Shown here one piece after another: positions 29,101-39,435 of a stretch of 64,000 nt of DNA (position 1 is the first letter of the stretch; every line of letters starts with the position of its first letter). Position numbers and translations under genes: made by a program. The notes under the pieces are model-generated. The model did no database searches, was not told the DNA's origin, and saw only the letters and a list, made by a program, of their open reading frames with translations. This DNA comes from Euleptes europaea (Eukaryota; Chordata; Lepidosauria; Squamata; Sphaerodactylidae). The stretch spans positions 12,345,821 through 12,409,820 of the forward strand of contig NC_079312.1 in NCBI RefSeq assembly GCF_029931775.1, read 5' to 3'.

Positions 29101-31564
29101 TGAGTGTCAGTTAAAGGAGAAGGAGCTAAAACACGCAGGAGGGTGAAGATGGTTTTCTTGCGCTTCTAATAATTTATAGTAATCTGAAGGGGCAGATTTG
29201 GGGCAGGGCGGAGTTGTTTCCAATGATGCAATCCCTCCACAGTTCCCTCTGGGGCCCCAACTTGTCTGTATGGAGAGAGGACTGACTTTAGCCAGAAATA
29301 ACCGGCTCTGTTGATTCCCCCCCCCCAGAACATCTTTTGATTCCCAAACCCGAACTCATCAGCTGGCTGGAAGAGGAAGAGCTACGCGAGAGTTGCCCCA
29401 ACACAGGAGAGAGATCAGCAGGTACCTTCAGTGTTGGGGACTCTTGTTGTTTGAGAATTGTGGGTGTTTTTCGGTGGCATAGATTCTAGAGCTCAAAGTG
29501 TCGGACTAGGGTATGGCAGGCCTAGGTTTGAATCCCCACTCTGCGACAGAATCTCATGGGGTGGTGGTGGTCTTGGGCCAGTCACATAATCTGAACTTGG
29601 CCCACCTCATGAGGTAGTTGTGAGTCTAAAATGGAGGAGAGGAGAACGATGTCGAAATCTGCTTTGGGTCCCCATTGGGGAAGAGAGCGAGACGTAAATA
29701 TCTAAATAAATCAAACACTCATTATCATCAGAAATTCATCTCCTGCTTCTGATGTACATTTTTTATTTCGGCAATTAATTCAAGGGGAGAAAATTCATTC
29801 ATATTAGCAGTTGATTTTTTGGCCACTTTTTACATGGGGAAGCAGGAAGTAAATATTTTAATAACTAAATGGAATATAAAAATAAATGCTTTGGGGTCCA
29901 TATGTTAGTATTTTTAAATGGTATTGTGATCTTTTTGGTACACCAGATTGGGCGTTTCTTTAAAGGTGAAAGAAATGTTTTTACTATCGTTGCTAATTGG
30001 TTTTAATTGTTTTAATGATGTTTTTTGTTTGGTTTTATTTTGTATGTTTTTCTGTTAGCCACCTTGATGGCCCTGTTGCAGGCAGAAAGGGGCGGGTATA
30101 AGTATTGTAAATAAATGGAAAAGAAATAATAACATCACAATTCTTTCTAATAATACTAGAATTTTGACTGCTGTTACAATTACTGAATATTATTACTATT
30201 GAACAACATTACTACTAGTACTAATTATAATTATTAATAATAACAATTCTTTCTGTGCTTCAGGATGGAAGTGTGAGAATGAAAAGAAACCTTGTGAGAG
30301 TTGGGCAGAAAGAATGAGGCATCAAAATGGCAGACAGATTTTTGGGCTTCAAGGTGGGCTTAAGATGCAAGATCGACAACAAGTAGAGAAATGGAAGAAT
30401 GAGTTTTTTTATACTCAGGACACCGACTTCCATGAAATGTCACTCCAGCAAGAACAAAAAAAAGCAAAGAAAAGGAATGAGTGTCCCGTTTGCGGGCAAA
30501 TCTTCAGTCACAAATCCAGCCTTGTTACTCATCAGAGAATCCACACAGGTGAAAAACCCTATCAGTGTGTAGAATGTGGAAAGAGGTTCAACCGAAGGAC
30601 ACGACTCACTTCGCATCAGAGGCTCCACACGGGGGAGAAGCTGTACAACTGTCCGGACTGTAGCAAGAGCTTCTGTGAAAAATCAAGCCTCAAAGCACAC
30701 CAGAGAATCCACACGGGAGAGAAACCGTACAAATGCCTGAGCTGTGGAAAGAGCTTCAGCCGTAGCTCGAATCTGATTACTCACCAGAGAATCCACACCA
30801 GGCAGAAACCCCGCAAGCGCTGCAAAAACAGCAAAGTCCTTTCTTTGCAATCTAGCTTCCCTTCCCATGAGAGAATTCAAACAGGAAGCGACCTGTGTAA
30901 TACCACACACTTTAGCGGGAATATTGGTGATCTGTCGGGCCAACTCAGGCCTGAGGATATGTATCTGGGGGAAGAGATGTATAAATGTTTTGACTGCGGG
31001 GAAAGTTTTAACGAGAGTTCAAGCCTTTTTATACACCAAACAATTCATTTAGATGAGAAGCCCTACAGCCTCTGTGATGGTGGATTTTGTGATGAATCTA
31101 GTCTAATGACTCATCAGGGAATCCATGCAGGAGAGAAAATTTACAAATGCACCGATTGTGAGAAGAGTTTCAGTCGTAGCTGGAGCCTCATTACTCATCA
31201 GAGATACCACAGAGGGGAAAAACCATACAAATGCACAGACTGCAGTGAAAGCTTTTGTGACAAGTCGGGCCTAGTCAGGCACCAGAGAATCCACACGGGA
31301 GAGAAACTGTACAAATGCTTCATCTGTGGCAAAAGCTTCAACCAGAGCACCAACCTTTTTACTCACCAGAGAATCCACACGGGCGAGAAACCATACAAAT
31401 GCATCGATTGTGGCAAAAGCTTTAACCAGAGTTCTCATCTGATCAGGCATCAGAGGCTCCACACAGGAGAGAAACCGTACAAGTGCTCGGAATGTGGGAA
31501 AAGCTTCACGCAGAGTCCAAATCTCATTAGGCACTGGAAAATCCATGCCCGTGAGAACACATAG
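22633..31564 (+). CDS. SCAN-KRAB-C2H2 zinc-finger protein, six coding exons, 723 aa
   Basis: Exons: 22633-23112, 23832-23907, 24878-24972, 27157-27283, 29329-29421, 30264-31564. Phases match at every join (0, 1, 0, 1, 1). SCAN covers about residues 69-152. The KRAB A box ([15 protein letters not shown] to REVMLENYG) keeps the EEW and MLE residues that TRIM28 recruitment needs in known family members. A B-box-like exon follows ([12 protein letters not shown]). The last exon has ten C2H2 fingers that keep all ligands and two that do not, with a spacer of about 30 residues in the middle of the array. Family role: nuclear sequence-specific repressor, SCAN mediating pairing. The weakest site is the third exon's donor (GAG then GTCTGT). 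The ATG at 22633 is followed by a second at 22639; either could be used. Confidence 0.9.
23113..24240. other. introns 1-2 of SCAN-KRAB-ZNF
   Basis: 23207-23345 resembles a decayed hAT element (GGCACCTTTAAAATTTTGAT, then paired 'atggctg' blocks). The remainder is unrecognised. Confidence 0.4.
23832..23907 (+). CDS. SCAN-KRAB-ZNF exon 2: short linker
   Basis: 76 nt after TTTTTCCCCCCAAG, phase 0 to 1, donor GTAAGG. It reads [13 protein letters not shown] and an acidic remainder. Unrecognised domain, but it fits the usual SCAN-to-KRAB linker slot. Confidence 0.7.
24240..24530 (+). mobile_element. tRNA-derived SINE B with an expanded CTT/CGT tail
   Basis: Sense copy with TCCACTCCTCCACATGCAGC and AAGCCGCTTTGAGACTCC. 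The tail has grown into a (CTTCTTCGT)n microsatellite at 24470-24530. Confidence 0.85.
24531..25499. other. intron sequence around exon 3; hAT fragment
   Basis: 24690-24770 (GGTCCCCAACTATTTTGAGC) is the left part of a hAT-like element. A G run lies at 24797-24809. Apart from exon 3 at 24878-24972 nothing else is recognised. Confidence 0.4.
24878..24972 (+). CDS. SCAN-KRAB-ZNF exon 3: linker
   Basis: 95 nt after TCTGTCTCATAG, phase 1 to 0. The donor GTCTGT is weak, so this exon could be skipped, but skipping would break the frame into the KRAB exon. Confidence 0.6.
25500..25930 (-). mobile_element. tRNA-derived SINE C, then a MITE fragment
   Basis: 25500-25735 is an antisense family-C SINE ending CACCACACTGGC. 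25832-25930 begins GAGTTGCCAACCTCCAGG, the end of the GTTGCCAAC MITE family. Confidence 0.75.
26238..26660 (+). mobile_element. two 5S-rRNA-headed SINEs in tandem
   Basis: Copy 1 (26238-26455) keeps AATCTCATCAGATCTTGGAA and GCTAAGCTGGATTGGCCCTG from 5S rRNA. Copy 2 (26460-26655) has a shorter head. Both end in the Bov-B-like GTGACTTGA block; copy 2 closes with GACAGCACTTTACACACAC. Confidence 0.85.
26866..27062 (-). mobile_element. tRNA-derived SINE A (diverged)
   Basis: Antisense copy from GAAGCTGCCTTATTC to CACTGAGGCC, about 95 bp upstream of the KRAB exon. Confidence 0.75.
27157..27283 (+). CDS. SCAN-KRAB-ZNF exon 4: KRAB A box
   Basis: The canonical 127-nt KRAB-A exon, phase 0 to 1, acceptor TTTTTGTTGCAG, donor GTGAGG. 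It has all the usual KRAB landmarks, including [17 protein letters not shown]. Confidence 0.95.
27284..28150. other. intron 4 of SCAN-KRAB-ZNF, left part
   Basis: No repeat I can name with confidence. 27640-28050 has decayed LINE-like character. Confidence 0.35.
28161..28732 (-). mobile_element. Bov-B LINE with a large internal deletion
   Basis: On the minus strand the right end reads [12 protein letters not shown], the start of the Bov-B endonuclease, and within a few codons it passes to [20 protein letters not shown] from late in the reverse transcriptase. The middle of the element is therefore missing. Flanks GCATATCAGT and GCATGTCAGT are a near-perfect target duplication. Confidence 0.85.
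28790..28915 (+). repeat. Penelope-type terminal repeat
   Basis: TGACTCACAAAAGCTGGTAG, then GGTCTTGAAGGTGCTACCGG and AAGACTAACATGGCTACTCA match the end shared by the foldback copies. Confidence 0.65.
29329..29421 (+). CDS. SCAN-KRAB-ZNF exon 5: KRAB B-like box
   Basis: 93 nt after a C-run acceptor, phase 1 to 1, donor [20 protein letters not shown] is typical of the B-box region. Confidence 0.88.
29475..29712 (+). mobile_element. tRNA-derived SINE C
   Basis: Sense copy: GGTTTGAATCCCCACTCTGC, GGGCCAGTCACATAATCTG, GGGTCCCCATTGGGG and AAATATCTAAATAAATC. Confidence 0.75.
29713..30263. other. intron 5 remainder, AT-rich
   Basis: 30040-30110 resembles a LINE 3' UTR (TTAGCCACCTTGATGGCCCT ... GGTATAAGTATTGTAAATAA). 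30130-30245 is an AAT-rich low-complexity run before the acceptor. Confidence 0.45.
30264..31564 (+). CDS. SCAN-KRAB-ZNF exon 6: zinc-finger array
   Basis: Acceptor GTGCTTCAG; stop TAG at 31562-31564. Fingers 1-4 are intact. The fifth has lost ligands and is followed by a spacer of about 30 residues; the finger starting YSLCDGGFC is also degenerate; the last five are intact. Linkers are mostly TGEKP or TGEKL. AATAAA at 31747 and 31752 serve as polyadenylation signals. Confidence 0.95.
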
Positions 31565-31775
31565 ACCTGCATTTTTTTTTCTGACCACAAAAATATTGTG
31601 CATCAAAAAGTTCCCAGAACCTCATCTGACATAAAGAAATCATCCAGGAAAGAGAGAGGATGGATACGATCACATCAGAGGAAACTTTTACCTGTATGTA
31701 ACATTTTATTACATACTGCAAAGCTCTTGAGACACTCACAAAATACAATAAAATAAAACAGGCTAAAAACTAACA
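31565..31775 (+). other. 3' UTR and polyadenylation signals of SCAN-KRAB-ZNF
   Basis: Two overlapping AATAAA hexamers at 31747-31757 lie about 185 bases after the stop. Confidence 0.7.
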
Positions 31776-31815
31776 AATTTTATTCCAGCATGGCTTAATT
31801 CAAGTCAAATAGCAC

Positions 31816-32144
31816 CGTGGACCACCAAAAAGACAAATAAGAGGGTTCTAGATCAAATCAATCCTGAACTGTCCCTAGAAGCTAAAATGACTAAATAGAG
31901 GCTATTGCGCTTTGGTCGCATTATGAGAAGACGAGTCATTGGGAAAGACCTTAATGCTAGGAAAAGTTGAAGGCAGCAGGAAAAGAGGAAGACCCAACAA
32001 GAGATGGATTGACTCTATAAAGGAAGCCATGACCCACAGTTTGCAAGACCTGAGTAAGGCTGTTAATTATAAGACATTTTGGACGACATTGATTCATAGG
32101 GTTGCCATGCGTCGGAAGCAACTTGACCACACTTAACACACATA
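31816..32144 (+). mobile_element. Bov-B LINE 3' end, plus orientation
   Basis: AAAGTTGAAGGCAGCAGGAA, AGATGGATTGACTCTATAAA and TCGGAAGCAACTTGACCACA are the last part of the RT frame and the 3' terminus. It ends in ACACACAT. Confidence 0.88.
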
Positions 32145-32252
32145 TAGCATCTTTAGACCCCAACAAGTTTTTCAAGGTGTATCCTTTTGAGAGTCAATGC
32201 TCCCTTTGTCAGATTCTGAACATGTATCCCCTCCAAACTTTGTTGGGCTCTT

Positions 32253-32342
32253 AACAGTGCATTCCTACAAAGAGTTACTCCAGTCTAAGCCCACTGAAAT
32301 GTATGGGCTTAGACTGGAGTAACTCTCCTTAGGAAAGCATTG
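32253..32342. repeat. near-perfect hairpin repeat
   Basis: A perfect 21-bp inverted repeat (arms 32272-32292 and 32303-32323, arm core TTACTCCAGTCTAAGCCC) around a 10-base loop. Imperfect pairing extends the stem to about 40 bp. It looks like a palindromic MITE; a transcript would fold tightly. Confidence 0.85.
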
Positions 32343-33707
32343 TGGGGTGCTACAGGACTTGGATATAGCTCTTCTATTGCAGACCAACATGGTTACCCTC
32401 TGAAACTATACCAGCACAAACTCTCATGAGTCAGAACTCACTTCTTCAGAGATACTAATTGGTTGAATTTTTCTCTATAGGAAAACGCTAGGCTTTTCCT
32501 GAACTGAAAAGGCCAGGCAGAACTTTTAGTATTGAAAGTACGATAGTTCTGTGTTCTTAATATATTTTTCAAGAGTCTAAATCAGTGGTACTCTGTCTGA
32601 TGCAGAGAGCCACATTCACAGTTCCTGTCAACCAGGAGCGCCACATTTACTTCCATTCTTAGCATGCGGCCTGCACCTTAGGGAGACTCATAACTGTTTT
32701 GTTCCTTCAAGGTGGGAACCATCAGCCAACCTTATGCCCCACCAGGCAAGGGCCTCACCCACTTTCCTGCAACACAAGGCAGGTGCCACATGGGGAGAAT
32801 AGCGCTTAGCAGTTACCACTTCTCTTGGCTTTTTCTGAATAGTTATGGCCAGACAGAACTTTTAGCATTAGAAGATTATGCTGGTTCTGTGTTCTGTTTT
32901 TATTAGAGTTTCAACAGAAGATGAGAGAGGGCTAGAAACTAGGTAGATGGTTAAAGAGTCTTACCTGTACTGTGCCTGTTTGCATTAAACTGTTTTTTTT
33001 TCTTTTTAATTTAAATTACTTGAAATAAGCTCTATCCCCCTCCCCCAAGCATGCTTTTTTTTTTTAAAGTGTCAGTTCCTATCTTGGGTTAGGATCCACA
33101 TGTTGGTCTGAGAACACATTTCCGATGAAGGGACAGTAAGGAAAGTGGTGGTGGAGAATCCAAAAATGCACTGAGTAGAACACCTGAGTTTTGCAAAAGT
33201 TGTAGCACTCATAATGGTTAGACATACCAATTTTTTAAGATTGCATGATTAAAAGCAATATTTTTACAGTGGGTTTGGTTGCTCCTCTTTATTCTTTTAT
33301 TTGTTTGTTCTAACATTCTGGAACAGAAACGACCACACTAACTCATTGCTTACATTCTTAAGCGCAATTTGCCTTTGGGCCTGTGTACGAAGAGCCTTGT
33401 GTACCCAGTATAGTGTGATGAATCCAGCCTGATGACTCTGATAGGTGGTGTCTTAGGAAGCATCAAGACTTCAGGATCCAGGATACATGTGAACATGAGA
33501 ATTGCCTTGACGGATCAGGCTGTCTCCAACAGTAGCCAACCACAAAGAAGTCTGTGATAATTTTACTGTATTGCATGGGGATATGGGTGCCCTGTGCCTG
33601 TCACTAAAGCAGTAATAAACACAGGCCTCTCTTCCAGCAAGTTGGGGGCGGTGGGTTCTGCTTACTTGGGGAACTCCCCAGTTATGCAGACAAACTGGAG
33701 GAGCCAT
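32343..33707. other. intergenic stretch with repeat remnants, no gene
   Basis: 32343-32460 resembles a Penelope-type terminal repeat. 32590-32700 looks like a hAT remnant (CAGTGGTACTC ... GAGAGCCACATT). 32990-33070 holds T runs. No coding exon seen. Confidence 0.45.
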
Positions 33708-34098
33708 GGCCCTGTGGTAGAGTGCCTGCTTGGCACACAGAAGGTCCCTCTGGTTCAATCCCCAGAAGCTAGCAGAGCTCTTCCTTTTAGAAGAAGAGGA
33801 GTTGGTTTTTATATGCCGACTTTCTCTACCACTTACGGGAGACTCAAACCGGCTTACAATCACTTTCCCCTCCCCACAATAGACACCCTGTGAGGTAGGT
33901 GGGGCTGAGAGAGCTCTAAGAGCTGTAACTTGCCCAAGGTCACCCAGCTGGCTTTGTGTGTAGGAGTGGGGAAACCAACCCAGTTCACCAGATTAACATC
34001 TGCCGCTCATGTGGAGGAGTGGGGAATCAAACCCGGTTCTCCAGATCAGACCCCGCTGCTCCAAACCACCGCTCTTAACCACTAAGCCACGCTGGCTC
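33708..34098. mobile_element. SINE-A head fragment joined to an antisense SINE B
   Basis: 33708-33775 is the tRNA-like head of family A in plus orientation. 33789-34098 is a full antisense family-B copy. The tail of A is missing at the junction. Confidence 0.8.
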
Positions 34099-35512
34099 TT
34101 TTAAGGATATTGTTGCCCCCAAATGCATTGCTTTGATGAACATCAGTTGCAATTCTCCTGTCTTGTTACCACGTCGTTATTCCTTCCCAAGGGGTAGCTG
34201 TTTTATTTACTGTACTGAAAAAGAGATATTCTTGGGGCATTGTTGAATACTAGCAAATGTATTATGCTGCATGTTTTCCAGTGCAGGAACCTACTTCGAA
34301 GGGTTCCATAACTGCTGAATATAATAACCAGGAATACAGGTGGGATTTCGCTGGGGAGGAGGAACAGGAGAAATATCTGGGCAGATTCTTAATGGTGGAT
34401 TTTAATCATGGTGAAAACTTTAGCACCCTCTCTCCTCCGCTACTTCAATGTGTCCCCCTCTCCCTGGCTCCAAAGTGCTTATGCATTATTGTAATAATAC
34501 CAGATGCAATATAGTTCCTGTTTATTTCTTTCCATTGTGAAAACTGACCACTTGTGCCTCCTGTTTCCTGTTTTCAAAACCAGTTCAAAACAAGACGCGT
34601 CCTGTTACCCCTGCGAAATTTCCTCAGGAGACCAAAATAGCTGGGGTGGGAACGGCCGCATTAATTTATCCATGTTTCTGCTTATGTACAGGAAAAGGCC
34701 CATTTGGTGTAGCAATTAAATCAGGACCTGGGTTTGAATCCCCATCTGCTGGGAAGCGTGCCATTGATCATGGGCCGGTCCCTTGCCCTAACTTACCTCG
34801 CATGGTTGTTGTGAGGATAAAATGGAGGCAAGGAGAATCATTTGTGGGGAGTGAAGGTTAATTTTTACATGAAAAAAAAGGTGTGTGGGAAAGGGGACGA
34901 GCCCTCCCCTTTGCGCCACATCTCCCTACATTGCATTATCCCAGGTACCTTTTGCTCCAGCTTTCCTCTGTTATCAAAACTAAGCCAAGCTGGTGAGGAT
35001 AGTACCTGAAGTGATATTGTGCGAGGCGGGTTTTGCGTCTTTCCTCCCCACAAACGTTTTCACTTTGTAGGCGAGCACCCGAATGAATGGGGCCGATCCC
35101 CATCGCTTCTTTGGCCTCCACTGACTTGTGCTTGGACCGTTACCGCTTCACGCTGTTCCCGTGATTAAATGCTCTCATCTACAAAATAGGTTTTTGGTGC
35201 AAAAAATGCACTAGAAGAGGCCCTCTGCTCTGCCTTTAGTCCCGCTGTCCGGTATACCTCTGAAGGCAGAGGTTCCATCCAGCGAGTATAGAGTAGATAA
35301 TACCAAATATTAAGCGCGATAAAAAGGGGGGAGTAGTAGTGCTGCTTTTGTTCCCGGCTTGTTTTCTCTGCTCTGAGGTATCTGATGGCCACAGGATGCT
35401 GAATGAGCCCCAACAGAGCGAGACAACTCTTAATGACTATGTTAGATTCGCCAGTAATTAATGGGTTAGTCGATGGGCACTTTACAAAGTCTGGCATAAG
35501 TTCTCCGCTGCA
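34099..35512. other. intergenic stretch, no gene
   Basis: 34700-34860 is a sense family-C SINE (GGGTTTGAATCCCCATCTGC, GTTGTTGTGAGGATAAAATG). The open frame near 34280-34480 begins at an acceptor-like site but has no recognisable domain. The remainder is unrecognised. Confidence 0.4.
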
Positions 35513-35735
35513 AAGTAGGGTTGCCAGCTTTGGGTTTGGGAAATACCTGGAAATTTTGAGGGCACAGCCTGGAGAGGGCAGGGTTTGGGGAGGAGAGAGA
35601 CCACAGTGGAGTGCAATGCCAGAGTCCTCCCTCCAAAGCAGCCATTTTCTCCAGGGGAGCCGATCTCTGTAGTCTGGAGATCAGATGTAAAAGTGGAAGA
35701 TCACCAGGCCCCACCTGGAGGTTGGCAACCTTAGC
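35513..35735 (-). mobile_element. GTTGCCAAC-family MITE
   Basis: Starts TAGGGTTGCCAG and ends GGAGGTTGGCAACCTTA, giving terminal inverted repeats, with the typical 'ccattttctccaggg' block inside. Confidence 0.75.
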
Positions 35736-36164
35736 TTTAACCTTCTAATCCTCGTCTACCAAATTTAAGCGAGCACCAACTGAATCTGCTTTACTACAAG
35801 CCTTGACCCTATTTTGTAAAGGAAGGGGTAAGGAGTTATTGGAGGAGGAAACCCATTTTGAGATCCCCCTGCCCCGAAGTATCTTCTGCTAGGATTTTAT
35901 CAACTCACAGGTTAACTGAGCAGGCCAATTTCCCTTTTCCCCTCTTAAAATAGCTCTCAGCTGCTCTCCACATTTTACACTTCCTAGAGCATGCTCGGTC
36001 CTCAGCTGCCTTATTTTTCTTTCTATCTTACATATTTTGCAGCATGATTTCCAGGGTATAAGCTTTCGAAGTCCAAAGCTCCCTTCATCAGATACAAGTA
36101 GGAATATCTCTTTGGTGTTGCCATCTGGATAACAGTTGTCAATGAATCTTTAGATCGTCCATTG

Positions 36165-36880
36165 CTTCAGTTCTTATGAAAACTCCTAAATGCCCCTCGA
36201 TGTGTTGCTGGCGTTACTCTTCGTTCTGAGTTTGGCCAAATGTCACTTGAAGCTAGGGCGTGGTTGGCCGCCTTTAAACTATACCTTAAACTGTGCTTCA
36301 GCACTGAGGGCTTCCTAGCTTCTCTGAAGCACGACCCTTTTAAATCCTCATGGCAAAAAATCCTAGATGAGAAACTGTAATTGTTGGGCTTCTCGCAGGA
36401 TATGTTATTAGATCTTGGGAAAACTGAGGCTTTCACCAAAATTAAAAAGCACACTAAAGAGCTTGATTATAACAGCACTACTTTTCGTGCTCGCCGCGTT
36501 TGTTCATCCCGGTTCTTTGGAATACCCCCTCCATGTGGTTTGCCTGCTTATACATATTATTTGACAACTCCTCGTCTTTCTAGAGCTTTTTGTTTAGCTA
36601 GATTGAATGCTAACCCCTCTATGGTTATGCAGGGCAGAATTTTGAATATACCATATTCAGACAGGACCTGTCCTTGCTCTTCTGGCTCTATTGATTCACT
36701 AGCTCATGCCCTTTTGGAATGCCGCTTTTACGAGGAACTTCGATCACATTATATTTCCCCCCTTTTAACATACAAATCTAATGCCTCTGTGTCTGACATA
36801 ATGCCTTTTTTACTAAGCGATAAGGATCCCAAGGCTACATTGTCAGTGGCAAGATTTGTTTCTCTCAAACACTAGATATA
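36165..36880 (+). mobile_element. non-LTR retrotransposon ORF2 C-terminal fragment
   Basis: Reads a segment resembling LRSEFGQMSLEARAWLAAFK, then, after a stop, 164 open residues with YLTTPRLSRAFCLARLNA, CPCSSGSIDSLAHALLECRF (Cys-x-Cys, His, Cys) and ISPLL. Upstream at 36040-36105 is a Penelope-type end. Confidence 0.7.
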
Positions 36881-36884
36881 TGTT

Positions 36885-37180
36885 GGTTCTTGTAGGTTAT
36901 CCGGGCTGTGTAACCGTGGTCTTGGAATTTTAATTCCTGACGTTTCGCCAGCAACTGTGGCAGGCATCTTCAGAGGAGTAACACTGAAGGACAGTGTCTC
37001 TCAGTGGCAAGTGTGTAGGAAGATATAGTCAGAAAGGGGTTGGGTTTGAGCTGAGTCATTGTCCTGCAAAAGTAATGTGCTAATCATTGTCCTGTAAGTA
37101 TCAAGATAATGTGCTAATGACGGTGTGGTATGTTAATATGGAACCATTGTATCCTGAAGTGATCTGTTAACAGTTGAGTG
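36885..37180 (+). repeat. unclassified dispersed repeat with a GACGTTTCGCCA motif
   Basis: TTCTTGTAGGTTATCCGGGC, TTCCTGACGTTTCGCCAGC and GGCATCTTCAGAGGA match a repeat type common in lizards and possibly Penelope-related. Family not assigned. Confidence 0.5.
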
Positions 37181-37516
37181 TCCCCAAATGGGTGAAAAAC
37201 ATCCCTACACAGATAAAACCAGTTCCCCGAAGCGAAACCCTCTCCTTGATATACTAGCTTTCTAAGTGCAGGGAATGTTTTTGGTTCTGACACAAGGAAG
37301 CCTTCAAATGTGAAAATCCCACCCCACCTGGGTTCAAAAGTGGCAAAGTCCTGTAAAAGCTACAGCATATTATATACTGTTTGGCTCTTAATCTTTACAA
37401 CCTCCCAGCTAAGACTGTACAAGGTGGACGTGAAGCCACAGAGACAGGAAAGACAAGTGAGATTGTGTAAGCTGGTCCATGTACCAAAGCCAGCCATATA
37501 GGACAGACACCATAGA

Positions 37517-38206
37517 ACACATGAAGGTGCCTTATACTGTATCAGACCCTTGACCATCAAAGTCAGTATTGTCTACTCAAACTGGCAGCAGCTCTCCAGG
37601 GCCTCAAGTAGAGGTCTTTCACATCACCTACTTGCCTACTCCCTTTAACTGGAGATGCGGGTATTGAACCTGCGACCTTTTGCATGCCAAGCAGATGCTC
37701 TTCCACTGAGCCACAGTCCCTCCCCAAATGTGTAGCTACAGCAACTCCAGTGACCCATGCTACACAGCTTAGGGGAGGGGCTGTGGCTCAGTGGTAGAGC
37801 CTCTGCTTGGCATGCAGAAGGTCCCAAGTTCTATGCCTGGCATCTCCACTTAAAGGGACTAGGCAAGTAGGTGATGTGAAAAACCTCTGCTTGAGACCCT
37901 GGAGCGCCGCTGCCAGAGTAGACAATGCTGACTTTGATGGCCCAATGGGTCTGATTCAGTATAAGGCAGCTTCGTGTGTTCTGTGGGTAGAAAGGCTGTG
38001 GCTCAGTGTTAGAGCAACTGCTTGGCATGCAGAAGGTCCCAGGTTCAACCCCCGGCACCTGTAGTTAAAGGGGCTAGGCAAGTAGGTGATGTGAACGACC
38101 TCAGCCTGAGACCCTGGAGAGCCGCTGCTGGTCTGAGTACAATACTGACTTTGATGGACCAAGGGTCTGATTCAGTATAAGGCAGCTTCATGTGTTCATG
38201 TGTCTC
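37517..38206. mobile_element. three family-A SINEs: one antisense, two sense
   Basis: 37517-37726 is antisense, 37775-37983 and 37986-38206 are sense. The inverted arrangement can form a hairpin of about 200 bp in RNA spanning it. Confidence 0.88.
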
Positions 38207-38560
38207 TCTAGCTCCATAGATGACAGCTTTCACTGGGGAAACGGGTGTGCAGAGTTATGCACCACTCTGGTTTATTTTTTTCTGTATGCACTGAGCATTC
38301 TGTAGAAGGTTCATGAATTTCATTCTTGGGTACAGCGAGCAGCAGCACTGGCAAAGCTTAAAGGGAGCTCTTTGTGGCTTCCTTAGTAGCTATCCGGACC
38401 TAAAGCTGTTACAGGAACAAGCAGGCTTCTGTAAAAAGGGACATTTGTTCACAGGAGACTATGTGATCCATATATATGGTCCATGTCCTGGTGTGAATTC
38501 CCTGATATCTAATAAGGTGCTTTGCTTTGACTGATCCTCCCCCCACCACATTCTGAGCAT
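38207..38560. other. region just past the stop of the minus-strand SCAN gene
   Basis: TTTATT at 38271-38276 is an AATAAA on the minus strand 285 bases beyond the stop, the likely polyadenylation signal. A decayed finger-like frame (GVNSLISNK near 38490) suggests the array once ran further. Confidence 0.5.
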
Positions 38561-39435
38561 TTACACAGCTTCTTCTCCCATGTGGGTACTTTGATGTATG
38601 TTAAGGTCCGATACGCTAATAAAAGTTTTACTACAGCCTGAGCATCGATATGGCTTCTCTCCTGCATGGATTCTCTGATGTCTCGTCAGCACAGAACGCC
38701 GACTGAATCCTTTCCAACACTCTGAGCATTTATATGGTTTTTCTCCCATGTGGAGTTTCTGATGTCTATTAAGGATTGATTTATCATGGAATTTCATGCT
38801 ACGGTCTGAGCATGCATACGGCTTCTCTCCTGTGTGGATCCTCAGGTGACTGCTAAGTGCTCTGCCCTGAGAGAACCCCTTCCCACAGTCAGTGCTTTTG
38901 TACGGAATCTCCCTCTCATGCGTCCTCAGGTGCCTCATGAGGTGGGCACTCTGGTTAAACATCTTCCCGCAGCCTGAGCAATTGTAAGGCTTCTCTCCCG
39001 TGTGGCTTCTTTGGTGTGTAATGAGGTTCGCGCTCCGGCTGAACCTCTTCCCGCAGTCCGAGCATTTATACGGTTTTTCCCCTGTGTGGATTCTCTGATG
39101 CCGCACAAGGTTTGACCGAGCAAGAAAGCTTTCGCTGCAGTCTGGGCATTTGTAGGGTTTCTCTCCTGTGTGGATTCTCTGGTGCCTATTAAAACTCGAT
39201 TTTGTGCTAAAGCTTTTCCCACACAGGGTGCACAAGCTCCTCCCCTTTCCTCTGTCCATCTTTTGTGGGATGGCTACTTCACAGACAGAGCTGTTTTGGC
39301 CAGCAGTGGCTCTTTCTGTCCATTCCTCTCTCCCATCTTGATGCCCGACGCTCCCTTCCAGCTCTTCGCAAGGGGCTCTTTGTGATACTATCCCTCGTGG
39401 TTCAACTCCACAGTCACTCACCCACACGTCCCCTC
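38561..39435 (-). CDS. SCAN-vKRAB-ZNF exon 3: zinc fingers
   Basis: Acceptor TTTTGTGGTTCCAG at 39436, entry phase 1, 290 codons plus stop. About 70 linker residues, then eight fingers; the fifth and sixth lack one Cys each. Confidence 0.93.

Noticed and set aside
34257-34514. Possible exon after an acceptor-like site
   Set aside because: 85 residues with no domain, a weak donor, and no partner exon in phase.
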